Shown: positions 37,644 to 46,292, numbered from the stretch's first letter. The stretch is 64,000 bases of DNA from NCEH01 sp040049195 (GCF_040049195.1 NZ_JBDZDL010000002.1), one strand, 5' to 3'. Numbers and translations are program-made. Notes: generated by a model from the sequence alone, not told the origin.

Positions 37644-38539
37644 ACCTGAACGGCGTGGACATTCGCGACAGCTTCGCCGAAGCCTTTCCCATGGCGGGCA
37701 CGCGGCTTGTCATCACCGCCGATACGCCCCGCTGGGCACGTACCGCCGCCATATCGCTCACGGGTTTCGCCACCTCAGTGATCGGCTGCGGCTGCGAGGC
37801 TGGGATCGAGGGGGAGATCGCGCCGGAGGATACACCAGACGGGCGCCCCGGCATTGCCGTGCTGATCTTCGCCATGTCGCTGAAGGATCTGAAGAAAATA
37901 GTTCCGGCCCGGGTCGGCCAATGTGTCCTCACCTCTCCCACGTCTGCCTGCTATGCCGGCGTGAATGGGGGGCCTCGCGTACCCCTCGGTCGCGCGCTTC
38001 GCTATTTCGGCGACGGGCACCAGATCGCCAAGAGCTTCGACGACCGCCGGTTCTGGCGCATTCCGGTGATGGAAGGCGAGTTCGTCTGTGACGATGTGAC
38101 GGGCAGCAGCGAGGCTGCGGTAGGCGGGGGAAATTTCCTCATTCTGGCGCGCTCCCGCGCGGCCGCGCTGAATGCGGCCGAGCATGCGGTTGATGCCATG
38201 GGCGAAGTGAAAGGGGCGATCCTGCCCTTTCCGGGGGGCGTGGTGCGGTCCGGCTCTAAGATCGGCGGCAAATATGCCGGCATGATTGCTTCCACCAATG
38301 ATGCCTATTGCCCAACCTTGCGCGCGAGTGTCGAGAGCGCGTTGCCGGCGGATGTCCAGAGCGTGCTCGAGATCGTCATCGACGGGCTGTCGGCCGCCGA
38401 GGTCGCCGCCTCCATGCGGGCCGGCATCCTAGCTGTGTGTGCGCTTGGAGAGGCGGCCGGCATCGTCGCCATCGACGCGGGAAATTACGGCGGCAATCTC
38501 GGACCGTTCCATTTCAAGCTGCGGGAGCTGATGGCGTGA
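37640..38539 (+). CDS. fhcD: Formylmethanofuran:H4MPT formyltransferase (complex subunit D)
   Basis: 299 residues, close to the usual Ftr length. It transfers formyl from H4MPT to the methanofuran-like cofactor. Recognisable parts are the N-terminal DTFAEAFPM-like NGVDIRDSFAEAFPM, GFATSVIGCGCEAGIE, TSACYAGVNGG and the segment FPGGVVRSGSKIGGKY. GTG 37640 overlaps the fhcA stop, and the end overlaps fhcC. Confidence 0.95.
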   Translation: MNLNGVDIRDSFAEAFPMAGTRLVITADTPRWARTAAISLTGFATSVIGCGCEAGIEGEIAPEDTPDGRPGIAVLIFAMSLKDLKKIVPARVGQCVLTSPTSACYAGVNGGPRVPLGRALRYFGDGHQIAKSFDDRRFWRIPVMEGEFVCDDVTGSSEAAVGGGNFLILARSRAAALNAAEHAVDAMGEVKGAILPFPGGVVRSGSKIGGKYAGMIASTNDAYCPTLRASVESALPADVQSVLEIVIDGLSAAEVAASMRAGILAVCALGEAAGIVAIDAGNYGGNLGPFHFKLRELMA

Positions 38540-39342
38540 GCGGCTATGAACTGCGGCTGCGTGCGCCGCTCGCCGCACGCCTCGATCTGTCGAGGGTGAC
38601 GCCGCAGAATCTCGGCAACCTGAGCCTGAACGAGGTGGAGCGCCTGCCCCTTCCCTACGGCACCGCGCGCGTGGCGCTCGGCGAATTGTTCGAGGTGCTG
38701 CCTGCCTCGGAAGGCGTGCTCCTTCTTTGGGGCGATTCACGTATGGATTTTGTCGGTGCGGGGCTCGCGTCGGGCGATCTGATGGTCACAGGCGCCATAG
38801 GGGCGTTTGCGGGCGCCCGGATGAGCGGTGGCCGGCTGGTCCTTGGCAGCGACGCCGGCGAGGGCATCGGAAGCGGCATGTCCGGGGGGCGGATCGACGT
38901 GCTGGGCGATGCCGGAGCCCGGCTTGCCGGCCCGCTGCCCGGCGAACGGATTGGCATGACCGGGGGCACCATCGCAATCCGCGGCCACGCCGGTGCGCTG
39001 GCCGGCGTCAGCATGCGGGGCGGCCTCGTCCTCATTTGCGGCGATGTTGCGGAAGGCGCGGCGCGCGGCATGGTCGCGGGCACCATCGCGATCGCCGGAA
39101 CCTTAGGGCCGCAAGCCGGCGCCGGCATGAAGCGCGGCACGCTCTTGCTGGCGCGGGAGCCGCTTCTGCTGGGTCCCGGTTTTGGAGATGCGGGCGAGCA
39201 CGACCTTATCGCTCTGCAACTCCTCGTCCGCAGGATTCCCGAAATCGCGGCCTTCTTCGGAGGCGGTGTCTCCGGGCGGGCGCGCCGCTATGTGGGAGAC
39301 CGGCTTGCGGGCGGCCAGGGCGAGTTGCTCTGGCTGTATTGA
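38536..39342 (+). CDS. fhcC: Formyltransferase/hydrolase complex subunit C
   Basis: 268 residues, mostly a right-handed beta-helix with regular G-x-M/G-x turns (GARMSGGRLVL, GSGMSGGRIDVLG, RIGMTGGTIAIRG), homologous to subunit C of formylmethanofuran dehydrogenase and the GltB C-terminal domain. It is structural within the complex. GTG 38536 overlaps the fhcD stop. It is the last gene of the operon, ending 10 bases before the convergent reductase-PAS gene. mch, mtdB and the H4MPT synthesis genes are not in the window. Confidence 0.93.
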   Translation: MSGYELRLRAPLAARLDLSRVTPQNLGNLSLNEVERLPLPYGTARVALGELFEVLPASEGVLLLWGDSRMDFVGAGLASGDLMVTGAIGAFAGARMSGGRLVLGSDAGEGIGSGMSGGRIDVLGDAGARLAGPLPGERIGMTGGTIAIRGHAGALAGVSMRGGLVLICGDVAEGAARGMVAGTIAIAGTLGPQAGAGMKRGTLLLAREPLLLGPGFGDAGEHDLIALQLLVRRIPEIAAFFGGGVSGRARRYVGDRLAGGQGELLWLY

Positions 39343-39352
39343 TCCCGGCCGT

Positions 39353-40645
39353 TCACTCCGCGGCCTTCTTCAACTCCGCCAGTTCCTTCCGCAGCTTCTT
39401 CGTCTCCTCGAAGCGGGCGTTCACGTCGCGGATGGTCGACACCATGCCTTCCACGCGGCCATCGGCATTCTTCAGAAGCACGATGGTGAATTCGATGGAG
39501 AAGCGCCGGCCGTCCTTGTGCAGACCCGGAACGGCGAGCAAATCGCCGGCGCCGTAGCGGCTTTCGCCGCTCGCCACCGTCTGGTGGTAGCCCTCCCAAT
39601 GGCGGGCACGAAACGGCTCGGGAATGATGATGTCGAGGGACTGACCGAGCGCCTCCTGCTCGGAAAAGCCGAAGATGCGCTCAGCGCCGGGATTCCAGAG
39701 GATGATCTGGCCATCCCGATCGCTCGCGACCACCGCGTCGGCATTGCTGTCGATGAGGGCCTGGGCGATGTGGTCGGGGGTGAGCGTGCCCGGTGAGAAG
39801 GGTTTGAGTTGGGTCATGGGGGCCGCCTTGACGCCGGAGAAAACCGTCGGCTGCACGGGTGGGGTTTGCGGATCCAGCAGCTCTTCGATGGGGCCGAAAA
39901 ATTCAAAATGAATGCGCGCGCGCGGCACCCCCCGCGCGGCCAGCCCCTGAACGAAATGGCGCATGAAGGGCAACGGGCCGCAGACGAAATAATCCGCCTG
40001 TGCCAATGGGGTATTCTCCGCCAGCCAGTCGAGATCGATGAAGCCGGCGCGGTCGAAGTCACGCCCCGCCAACTCGGTCTTGCGCGGGTGCTCGTAGAAG
40101 ATCGTCGTCTTGAGATTGGCGCGCTGTGCCGAGAGCGCCTTCACGTGGCTTGCAAACGCGTGGGTCGCCCCATTCTGCGTGCCGTGAATGAAATGAGCGG
40201 ACGGGCCGGAAGGCTGGGCGGCCAGAGCCTCAAGCATGCAAACCATCGGCGTCAGGCCCACGCCGCCCGACAGCAGCACCACGGGTCGCGCCTGGTCCGC
40301 CGGAAGCACGAAGGTGCCGGATGGTGGCAGCAGCTTGACCCGCGTCCCCGCATCGGCCGCATCGTGCAGCCACCGCGATGCCTGACCTTGGGCCTCGCGC
40401 TTCACGGAGATCCGATAGGTCTCGCCATTGGCGTGGCCGGAAATGGTGTAGTTGCGTTTCAGGGACGGCCCGTCCTTGGGCTCGATCAGCAATGTCAGAT
40501 GTTGTCCGGGCTGGTGGTGCGGCACGCCTTTGCCATCCGCAGGGCGGAAGATGAACGAGGTGATGATTTCGCTTTCTGGTACGCGGCTTTCGATAATGAA
40601 GTCGCGCCAGCCGGCCCAGGTCTCACCCGTCGTTGCATCTGGCAT
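39353..40645 (-). CDS. FNR-type FAD/NAD(P) reductase fused to a PAS domain
   Basis: 430 residues in two modules. Residues 10-265 form a ferredoxin-NADP reductase fold like the reductase half of flavohemoglobin: RNYTIS (FAD, 64-69), GGVGLTP (nucleotide site, about 127-133) and CGPLPFM. There is no globin and no 2Fe-2S domain. Residues about 280-405 form a PAS domain (SNADAVVASDRDG, WNPGAERIFGF, GRRFSIEFTI), then a short coiled coil (KKLRKELAELKKA). A Met at residue 277 looks like an ancestral PAS start. The likely role is redox sensing or electron transfer; no partner is known. GGGAGA precedes the start. Confidence 0.85.
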   Translation of the reverse strand: MPDATTGETWAGWRDFIIESRVPESEIITSFIFRPADGKGVPHHQPGQHLTLLIEPKDGPSLKRNYTISGHANGETYRISVKREAQGQASRWLHDAADAGTRVKLLPPSGTFVLPADQARPVVLLSGGVGLTPMVCMLEALAAQPSGPSAHFIHGTQNGATHAFASHVKALSAQRANLKTTIFYEHPRKTELAGRDFDRAGFIDLDWLAENTPLAQADYFVCGPLPFMRHFVQGLAARGVPRARIHFEFFGPIEELLDPQTPPVQPTVFSGVKAAPMTQLKPFSPGTLTPDHIAQALIDSNADAVVASDRDGQIILWNPGAERIFGFSEQEALGQSLDIIIPEPFRARHWEGYHQTVASGESRYGAGDLLAVPGLHKDGRRFSIEFTIVLLKNADGRVEGMVSTIRDVNARFEETKKLRKELAELKKAAE

Positions 40646-40766
40646 GGCGTTTTCGGTCTCCCTGACCTGACTGTGCCGGCGCTCGGCGAATTCGCCCGCC
40701 CGGTCTGCTGTTCTGGTTTAATGTATGCCACGGCCCTTGGGCTGGCGAGCCCACGCGAGCGGAATG

Positions 40767-41804
40767 TCACTTTGCCCGCAGGGATAACCAGCGCTTGAGG
40801 AAGGATCGCCGCGTCTTGCGCAGCGCGGCCGCAAGCGCGACGTGGAACGGCGCCTGCGCCTTTGTTACTTGAACCCGAAGCGCATTCAGCTCCGCAGTGC
40901 CCGCGCGCGCGCCCTCCACGAGCGCATCGAGGCTCGCCAGCACGCGCCGATAAGGATAGGTGCGAGCAAGATCGAGATAGCGCGGCGACGCCCGGCGCTG
41001 CGCGAACGGTCGAACCGCAACCGGTCCGTCGAGCTGGGGAATATAAGCGAGCAGAAGCCGATCCGGTCGCTCCAGCAGAAGCCCGGGCTCCTCCATCAGG
41101 GCCCGCGCGCCGTCAATGTGGTGCGAGGCGGTCGAGGCCTTGTAGTCCGGCCGTGCGCGCCAGCGGATATAGCTGACCATGCATTTCGCCACCAATTGAT
41201 CGTTTGACCGCACGGGGAAATGGGCGAGGTCCGCGGTGGCCAGAAGGGTCATGGGCTGTTCGGCATGCCAGCGGCTGATGATGTGGTTGCCGTCCGAGAT
41301 CAGCGTTTCGGGGTGGCCCGCAAACGTTCCCGGCACGATCACCTTGTTGGCGCCGCGCGGCAGGTCGAGCACATGGGTCAGGCGCGACAGGGGATTGGGG
41401 TCGGCGGTATCGTCGTCCGTGTGCGGAAAATAATGCGTCACCGAGAACGCGCCGATGCGTGGCTCAGGCAGGGCATTCAGTTCCGCTTCCAGCGTGGCGC
41501 GGTCGGTTATGGTTATGAATTCGTCGGCATCGAGGGCGAATATGAAATCCCATGCCTCGTCCTGCATGGCGCGGTGCATGAGGCCCGTGGTGCGGCGGCC
41601 CTGGTTGTAGGCGGCGTGGGCGCCGTCTTCGATGCGCACGACAGGCAGGCCCTCGCCTTGCAGAAGATCCAGTATCGCGCGGGTTGCGTCCGTGCTGCCG
41701 TCATCGATGATGTACATGCAATCGACGAAATGCAGGTTGTGCCGGACGAAAACCTCAATGATGTCCGCTTCATCGCGCGCGAGAGTGACGGACGCCAGAC
41801 GCAT
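40767..41804 (-). CDS. Family 2 glycosyltransferase
   Basis: 345 residues from ATG 41804, chosen because AAGGGAAG precedes it; the frame is open further upstream. The GT-A fold shows ARDEADIIEVFVRHN, IIDDGSTD and the DADEF metal site at about residue 95. It belongs to the Glyco_tranf_2_4 type common in alphaproteobacterial surface-polysaccharide or modification genes. There are no membrane helices. No adjacent polymer genes; the substrate is unknown. It is divergent from gatB. Confidence 0.85.
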   Translation of the reverse strand: MRLASVTLARDEADIIEVFVRHNLHFVDCMYIIDDGSTDATRAILDLLQGEGLPVVRIEDGAHAAYNQGRRTTGLMHRAMQDEAWDFIFALDADEFITITDRATLEAELNALPEPRIGAFSVTHYFPHTDDDTADPNPLSRLTHVLDLPRGANKVIVPGTFAGHPETLISDGNHIISRWHAEQPMTLLATADLAHFPVRSNDQLVAKCMVSYIRWRARPDYKASTASHHIDGARALMEEPGLLLERPDRLLLAYIPQLDGPVAVRPFAQRRASPRYLDLARTYPYRRVLASLDALVEGARAGTAELNALRVQVTKAQAPFHVALAAALRKTRRSFLKRWLSLRAK

Positions 41805-42070
41805 ATTCTTCCCTTCGCGCACGTGAGCCAGTGTGACCGGGCTGCGGCTTAGCACGGGGCGGGGAGGGTGGAAACGTGGCGGATGCTTCGCGCCGCCCGC
41901 CGCGGCGACGCTGATCTTGCCGCCCGCGCCATGGCGGCGCCTTCGCGCGACGTAATCCGGTCCACCGCGATGGCCTCTGCGCAATGTTCCGAAGGTTGCC
42001 AGAGAGCGGGTCGCGGGAGTAGGGACACACATGACCTGCGGCACACGCCGCCCAGTTGCGAAGGACCACG

Positions 42071-43570
42071 ATGACCGCTCACGTTCGACCCGCCGATGCC
42101 AGGAAGCTCATTCGTGGAGCCACGGGCGATTGGGAGGTGGTGATCGGCATGGAAGTGCATGCTCAAGTGGCGTCCAACGCCAAGCTCTTCTCCGGCGCCT
42201 CGACCGAATTTGGCGGCCCCCCCAACGATCACGTGTCGCTGGTGGACGCGGCGATGCCGGGCATGTTGCCGGTGATCAACAAGGAATGCGTGGCCCAGGC
42301 GGTGCGCACGGGGCTCGGCCTGAAGGCGCAGATCAACCTGCGCTCGGTGTTCGATCGGAAGAATTATTTCTATCCCGACCTGCCCCAGGGCTATCAGATC
42401 AGCCAGTACAAATATCCCATCGTCGGCGAAGGCGAGGTGATCGTCGATCTGCCGGACGGCGAGAGCATCACCGTGGGCATCGAGCGGCTGCATCTGGAGC
42501 AGGACGCGGGAAAGTCGATCCACGACCTCTCCCCCTCGCTCTCGTTCGTGGACCTGAACCGCTCCGGCGTCGCGCTGATGGAGATCGTCTCCCGCCCGGA
42601 CCTGCGCTCCTCGGAAGAAGCGCGGGCCTATGTGACCAAGCTGCGCTCCATCCTGCGCTATCTGGGCACCTGCGACGGCGACATGGAGAAGGGCAATCTG
42701 CGGGCTGACGTGAACGTCTCCGTCCGCCGCCCGGGTGAGCCGCTCGGCACCCGCTGCGAGATCAAGAACGTCAATTCCATCCGCTTCATCGGCCAGGCGA
42801 TCGAGGTGGAAGCCCGCCGCCAGATCGAGATTCTCGAGGACGGCGGCGCGATCGATCAGGAGACACGCCTGTTCGACCCCAACAAGGGCGAGACCCGGTC
42901 CATGCGCTCCAAGGAAGAGGCGCATGATTATCGTTATTTCCCTGACCCCGACCTGTTGCCGCTGGTGCTGGAAGAACCCTTCGTGCGTTCGCTCGACGAG
43001 GCGCTGCCCGAGTTGCCGGACGAGAAGAAGGCGAGGTTTATCGCCGACTATGGGTTGACCCCCTACGATGCCAGCATCCTGGTGGCGGAGAAGGAAACGG
43101 CGGACTATTTCGAAGCAGCCGTAAAGGCGGAGGGCGCGAGCGCCCGCAACGCCAAGCTCGTTGCCAACTGGATCATGGGTGATCTTTCCGCCTATGCGAA
43201 TACCGCCGGGCTGGCGGTTTCCAGCGTGCATGTCACCCCGGCTCAGATCGCCGGCATTGTCGACCTGATCTCGGACAACACCATCTCTGGCAAGATTGCC
43301 AAGGAGGTGCTGGTGATCCTGCTGGAAGAAAAAACCACCCAGCATCCGCGCGAGATCGTCGAGGCCCGCGGCCTGAAACAGGTGACCGACACGGGCGCCA
43401 TCGAGAAGGTGGTGGATGAGATCATCGCCGCCAACCCGGATAAGGTGGCCCAGGTGATCGCCAAGCCCACGATGCTCGGCTGGTTCGTCGGGCAGGCCAT
43501 GAAGGCGTCGGGCGGCAAGGCCAATCCCCAGGCGTTGAACGAGATCCTCAAGGGCAAGTTGGGCATCTGA
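42071..43570 (+). CDS. gatB: Glutamyl-tRNA(Gln)/aspartyl-tRNA(Asn) amidotransferase subunit B
   Basis: 499 residues. The GatB catalytic cradle starts with WEVVIGMEVHAQV, continues with DRKNYFYPDLPQGYQISQ and EIVSRPDLRS, and ends in a YqeY-like tail domain. It phosphorylates and transamidates the misacylated tRNA with ammonia from GatA. ATG 42071 follows GAAGGA; an ATG 15 bases upstream is the alternative. It is separate from gatCA, which is common in this order. Confidence 0.95.
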   Translation: MTAHVRPADARKLIRGATGDWEVVIGMEVHAQVASNAKLFSGASTEFGGPPNDHVSLVDAAMPGMLPVINKECVAQAVRTGLGLKAQINLRSVFDRKNYFYPDLPQGYQISQYKYPIVGEGEVIVDLPDGESITVGIERLHLEQDAGKSIHDLSPSLSFVDLNRSGVALMEIVSRPDLRSSEEARAYVTKLRSILRYLGTCDGDMEKGNLRADVNVSVRRPGEPLGTRCEIKNVNSIRFIGQAIEVEARRQIEILEDGGAIDQETRLFDPNKGETRSMRSKEEAHDYRYFPDPDLLPLVLEEPFVRSLDEALPELPDEKKARFIADYGLTPYDASILVAEKETADYFEAAVKAEGASARNAKLVANWIMGDLSAYANTAGLAVSSVHVTPAQIAGIVDLISDNTISGKIAKEVLVILLEEKTTQHPREIVEARGLKQVTDTGAIEKVVDEIIAANPDKVAQVIAKPTMLGWFVGQAMKASGGKANPQALNEILKGKLGI

Positions 43571-43593
43571 GGCGCTCCGCCCTGCGGGGCGCC
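43571..43593 (+). terminator. Perfect hairpin after gatB
   Basis: GGCGCTCCGC (43571-43580) pairs with GCGGGGCGCC (43584-43593) around CCT with one U-G pair, immediately after the gatB stop. ATTTGCAAGG follows, so the T-run is short; the next gene's ribosome site (AAGGAG) lies just beyond. Confidence 0.45.
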
Positions 43594-43612
43594 ATTTGCA
43601 AGGAGCAGGGGC

Positions 43613-44077
43613 ATGCGGCGTGCAGGCGTGGCGACGGTGATGATGCTCGGTCTGCTGGGGCCGGCGCATGCGGCGGACGTGCCGAACATCGTCGGCCTGT
43701 GGACGCCCGTCGAGCATGCCGGTTCCAATCTCAGCATCACGCCCATGGACGATATGCGCTTGCGCGTGGATACGCCGCATTTCGCGAACCGCCCCGGTAC
43801 GGAAGCCTGGAGCGTGCGCATCGACACGCAAAATGACCGCGCCTTCGGTGGCGCGGTGGTCTCCAAGGGCGGCAAGGAACAGGTGCTCCTGGGCACCTTC
43901 CGCAGCGATGGCAAGCGTGTCGTCTACGCCACCGATTTCAGCTCCGGCGACGGCGAGGTGAATGCCGACAGCATGGAATTATGCTGGATCGATTCGATCC
44001 CGAATTATATTGCCACCGCGTGCACGACCTATGTGCGCGCAAAGCCCGCGCAGACGACCGCGCCCGCGGGAAAATAG
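43613..44077 (+). CDS. Small secreted protein of unknown function
   Basis: 154 residues. A signal peptide (MRRAGVATVMMLGLLGPAHA, cleavage after AHA) is followed by about 130 residues of predicted beta structure with the segments NIVGLWTPVEHAG and TDFSSGDGEVNADSMELCWID, containing two cysteines that could pair. The Pro/Ala tail is short. AAGGAG precedes the ATG. The stop lies only four bases from the stop of the convergent aspartic protease homologue. No family recognised. Confidence 0.75.
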   Translation: MRRAGVATVMMLGLLGPAHAADVPNIVGLWTPVEHAGSNLSITPMDDMRLRVDTPHFANRPGTEAWSVRIDTQNDRAFGGAVVSKGGKEQVLLGTFRSDGKRVVYATDFSSGDGEVNADSMELCWIDSIPNYIATACTTYVRAKPAQTTAPAGK

Positions 44078-44081
44078 CGCG

Positions 44082-45131
44082 TCATTCGGCGGTAGTCTTC
44101 GGCGCGTTCGGCGGTGTGCCGAGCGCGGGGGAAAAGCCGATCCGCCCGTTCGCGGCGTCGAACAGCACCTTGTAGTGGCGAAAGACCAAGCCGCCGGAAT
44201 TGAACCCCTTCACGCCCCCGTGGGGTGGGGCATAGCGATAGCGGTTGATCCAGGGCCGCCGTCCGCTTTCCACCGTCAGGCTCATGGCGCCCGCAACGCT
44301 GGTGGTGATGCGGTGCCCGGCGGGTATCCGCGTGTGCAGCCGGTTGGGGTCCAGATCGGGCGTCTCGAAACTGCCTGAGCCCGCACCGGTATCAAACACC
44401 GTCGCAAAGCACCCGGGCGGACCCAAATCCACCGTGAAGCAGGTGGGAATGCTCTTGGTGTTCCAAGCCTTCAGTCCCGCCGGCTGTGCACCGTCGGCCG
44501 GCGCGAAGGGGCTGGTGGAAAAGCCGGTGCTGTTTTGTGGCGTCAAGCCTATTACCAGATGCGGGGCCAGGTTCGGATCGGCAAAATCATCCGCCACGAC
44601 GATGAAGCCGTTTGCGAGCGTCCCGCCGAGTTGGGCCAGGGGATTGAAGACCTCGACCGGATTATAGGCAACGCCCATGACCCCCATCTCCGGCGCTTTC
44701 CAGCCTGGGCAATCCGGCATGTCGGTCTTGCACGTCACCTTCTGCACCACCTGAACGGCAATGCGGTGCGGCGTCGCCACGGCGGGGGTCGAATCCGGGA
44801 ATGAAACGACGGCATAGCCGAGGACGCCCTCCAGGACATTACCGCTCGAATAAGAATAGGTGAGGGGAATGTCGGTCAATTGCACGTCGGGCCCGACGGC
44901 ATCGGCACGGATGCGCAGTCCCGTGGATCCGGTATCGAGAAGAACCGCGCCCGGAGCGCCGCCGCCTACCGAGACCCGGATGAAATTTGCAAATCCGCTG
45001 TTTCCGGGGCGCGGAAGCAGAGCGATGGTCGCGCTTTCGGGCGGTGCGGTTTCACCCGCCCCGGCGGGCAGGGGACCCCAGGCCAGGAGAGAAAGAAGGC
45101 TTCCAAACCCGAGTCTCAGGGCAGGCCTCAT
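44082..45131 (-). CDS. Secreted bilobal pepsin-like aspartic protease homologue
   Basis: 349 residues. A signal peptide ends near residue 25. Two catalytic-type motifs are present: DTGS at 66-69 (VLLDTGSTGLRI) and DTGA at 247-250 (TVFDTGAGSG). Between them are a flap-like YSYSSGNVLEGVLGYA (Tyr94), a hydrophobic GVMGVAYNP (150-158) like the pepsin GILGLGYPS segment, and a C-terminal GGLVFRHYKVLFDAANGRIGFSP like the pepsin end. Two cysteine pairs are plausible (134/141, 231/241). The mature length, about 325, equals one pepsin domain. Pepsin-family enzymes are common in eukaryotes and rare in bacteria. Whether it is active is not known. GGAG precedes the start. Confidence 0.82.
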   Translation of the reverse strand: MRPALRLGFGSLLSLLAWGPLPAGAGETAPPESATIALLPRPGNSGFANFIRVSVGGGAPGAVLLDTGSTGLRIRADAVGPDVQLTDIPLTYSYSSGNVLEGVLGYAVVSFPDSTPAVATPHRIAVQVVQKVTCKTDMPDCPGWKAPEMGVMGVAYNPVEVFNPLAQLGGTLANGFIVVADDFADPNLAPHLVIGLTPQNSTGFSTSPFAPADGAQPAGLKAWNTKSIPTCFTVDLGPPGCFATVFDTGAGSGSFETPDLDPNRLHTRIPAGHRITTSVAGAMSLTVESGRRPWINRYRYAPPHGGVKGFNSGGLVFRHYKVLFDAANGRIGFSPALGTPPNAPKTTAE

Positions 45132-45242
45132 CCCATCTCCCCGTCAAAAGAGGCAGCAGCCGGAGCTTAGCTTATTCCGCAGGTTCCGATGATGTGTCCA
45201 GGTGAAGCGCAAGACCCGCCGAAGGCCCGCCCAACGTGAAAC

Positions 45243-45980
45243 TCAAACCGGGGCCCTACCGGCCTTCGTCGCGCCGAACACTTCCTCGAACGCGACCCGC
45301 AGCACGCTGTCCACCTCCGGCAGACTGGCAAGCTGGCCGAGATCCTCGAAGCTGGTCACGCCGTGTTCGCGTACACCGCAGGGCACGATGCCGCCGAAAT
45401 GCGTCAGGTCGGGATTCACGTTCAGCGAGATGCCGTGGAAGCTGACCCACTGGCGCACGCGAATGCCGACCGCCGCGATTTTGTCTTCCCGGCCGGGACG
45501 CGCAACCCACACGCCAACCCGGTCCTCGCGCCGCTCCGCACGGATGTTGAAAGCGGAAAGGGAGGCGATGAGCCAGGTTTCCAGCGCGCTGACATATTGG
45601 CGCAGATCGGCGCTGCGCTGCTTGAGGTTCAGCATCACATAGGCCACCCGCTGGCCGGGGCCGTGATAGGTGAACTGGCCGCCGCGCCCGGTCTCGAACA
45701 CCGGGAACCGCGCGTCGATCAGGTCTTCGCGCCGGGCGCTGGTGCCAGCGGTATAGAGCGCAGGATGCTCCAGCAGCCACACCAATTCCGGCGCCGTGCC
45801 GGCGGCGATCGCGGCGACCCGCGCCTCCATGGCGGCGATCGCCTGCGGATAGGGCACCGGAGTGTCGCTTACACTCCAGTCCACCGGGGCGGCTCCCGCC
45901 ACGCTCGGCAGGAAATGCGTCGCCAGCGCGGATCGGGCGATGGAAGGGGCGGCCGGCGACGGGGAAGAAAGTGCGGTCAT
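45243..45980 (-). CDS. lipB: Octanoyl-[acyl-carrier-protein]:protein N-octanoyltransferase
   Basis: 245 residues. It transfers octanoyl from ACP to lipoyl domains, the first step of lipoate synthesis. The signature RGGQFTYHGPGQRVAY, the catalytic Lys in KIAAVGIRV and the Cys in GGIVPCGVREHG are present. ATG 45980 is chosen because the upstream in-frame sequence (to 46049) lacks a ribosome site and would not match the family; the ribosome site itself is weak. It is the last minus-strand gene before tRNA-Leu. Confidence 0.92.
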   Translation of the reverse strand: MTALSSPSPAAPSIARSALATHFLPSVAGAAPVDWSVSDTPVPYPQAIAAMEARVAAIAAGTAPELVWLLEHPALYTAGTSARREDLIDARFPVFETGRGGQFTYHGPGQRVAYVMLNLKQRSADLRQYVSALETWLIASLSAFNIRAERREDRVGVWVARPGREDKIAAVGIRVRQWVSFHGISLNVNPDLTHFGGIVPCGVREHGVTSFEDLGQLASLPEVDSVLRVAFEEVFGATKAGRAPV

Positions 45981-46150
45981 AGCGGCTTCATACGTCTTTG
46001 ACGGCGCGCGGGACACACGCCATCCACAGGCTACATATAGTTGGCGCATGATCCGCTGTTGAGGCCTTGTGGCGCCGGAGTCGATCTGTTAGACGATGGC
46101 CCCCGGCGCCACGCACCTCAGGGTTCGCGGGCGCCGAGCCATCTCTGACT

Positions 46151-46235
46151 GCGGTCGTGGCGGAATTGGTAGACGCGCTAGCTTGAGGTGCTAGTGGGGA
46201 GACCCGTGGAGGTTCGAGTCCTCTCGTCCGCACCA
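46151..46235 (+). tRNA. tRNA-Leu (anticodon GAG)
   Basis: The 85-base sequence folds as a class II tRNA: the acceptor stem starts GCGGTCG and ends CGTCCGC, the D arm has GGAATTGGTAGAC, the anticodon stem CTAGC/GCTAG carries the loop TTGAGGT (anticodon GAG), a variable arm TGGGGAGACCCG follows, and the T arm is GGAGG-TTCGAGT-CCTCT. CCA is encoded. One acceptor-stem position shows a U-U mismatch (fifth pair). It is followed by a terminator hairpin. Confidence 0.95.
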
Positions 46236-46263
46236 GAAGATGGGGCCGCAAAGGCCGACGCAG

Positions 46264-46292
46264 AACGGCGCCTTCGGGCGCCGTTGTCGTTT
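46264..46292 (+). terminator. Terminator after tRNA-Leu
   Basis: AACGGCGCC (46264-46272) pairs perfectly with GGCGCCGTT (46277-46285) around a TTCG tetraloop, followed by GTCGTTTCT. It lies 28 bases after the tRNA 3' end. Confidence 0.75.
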
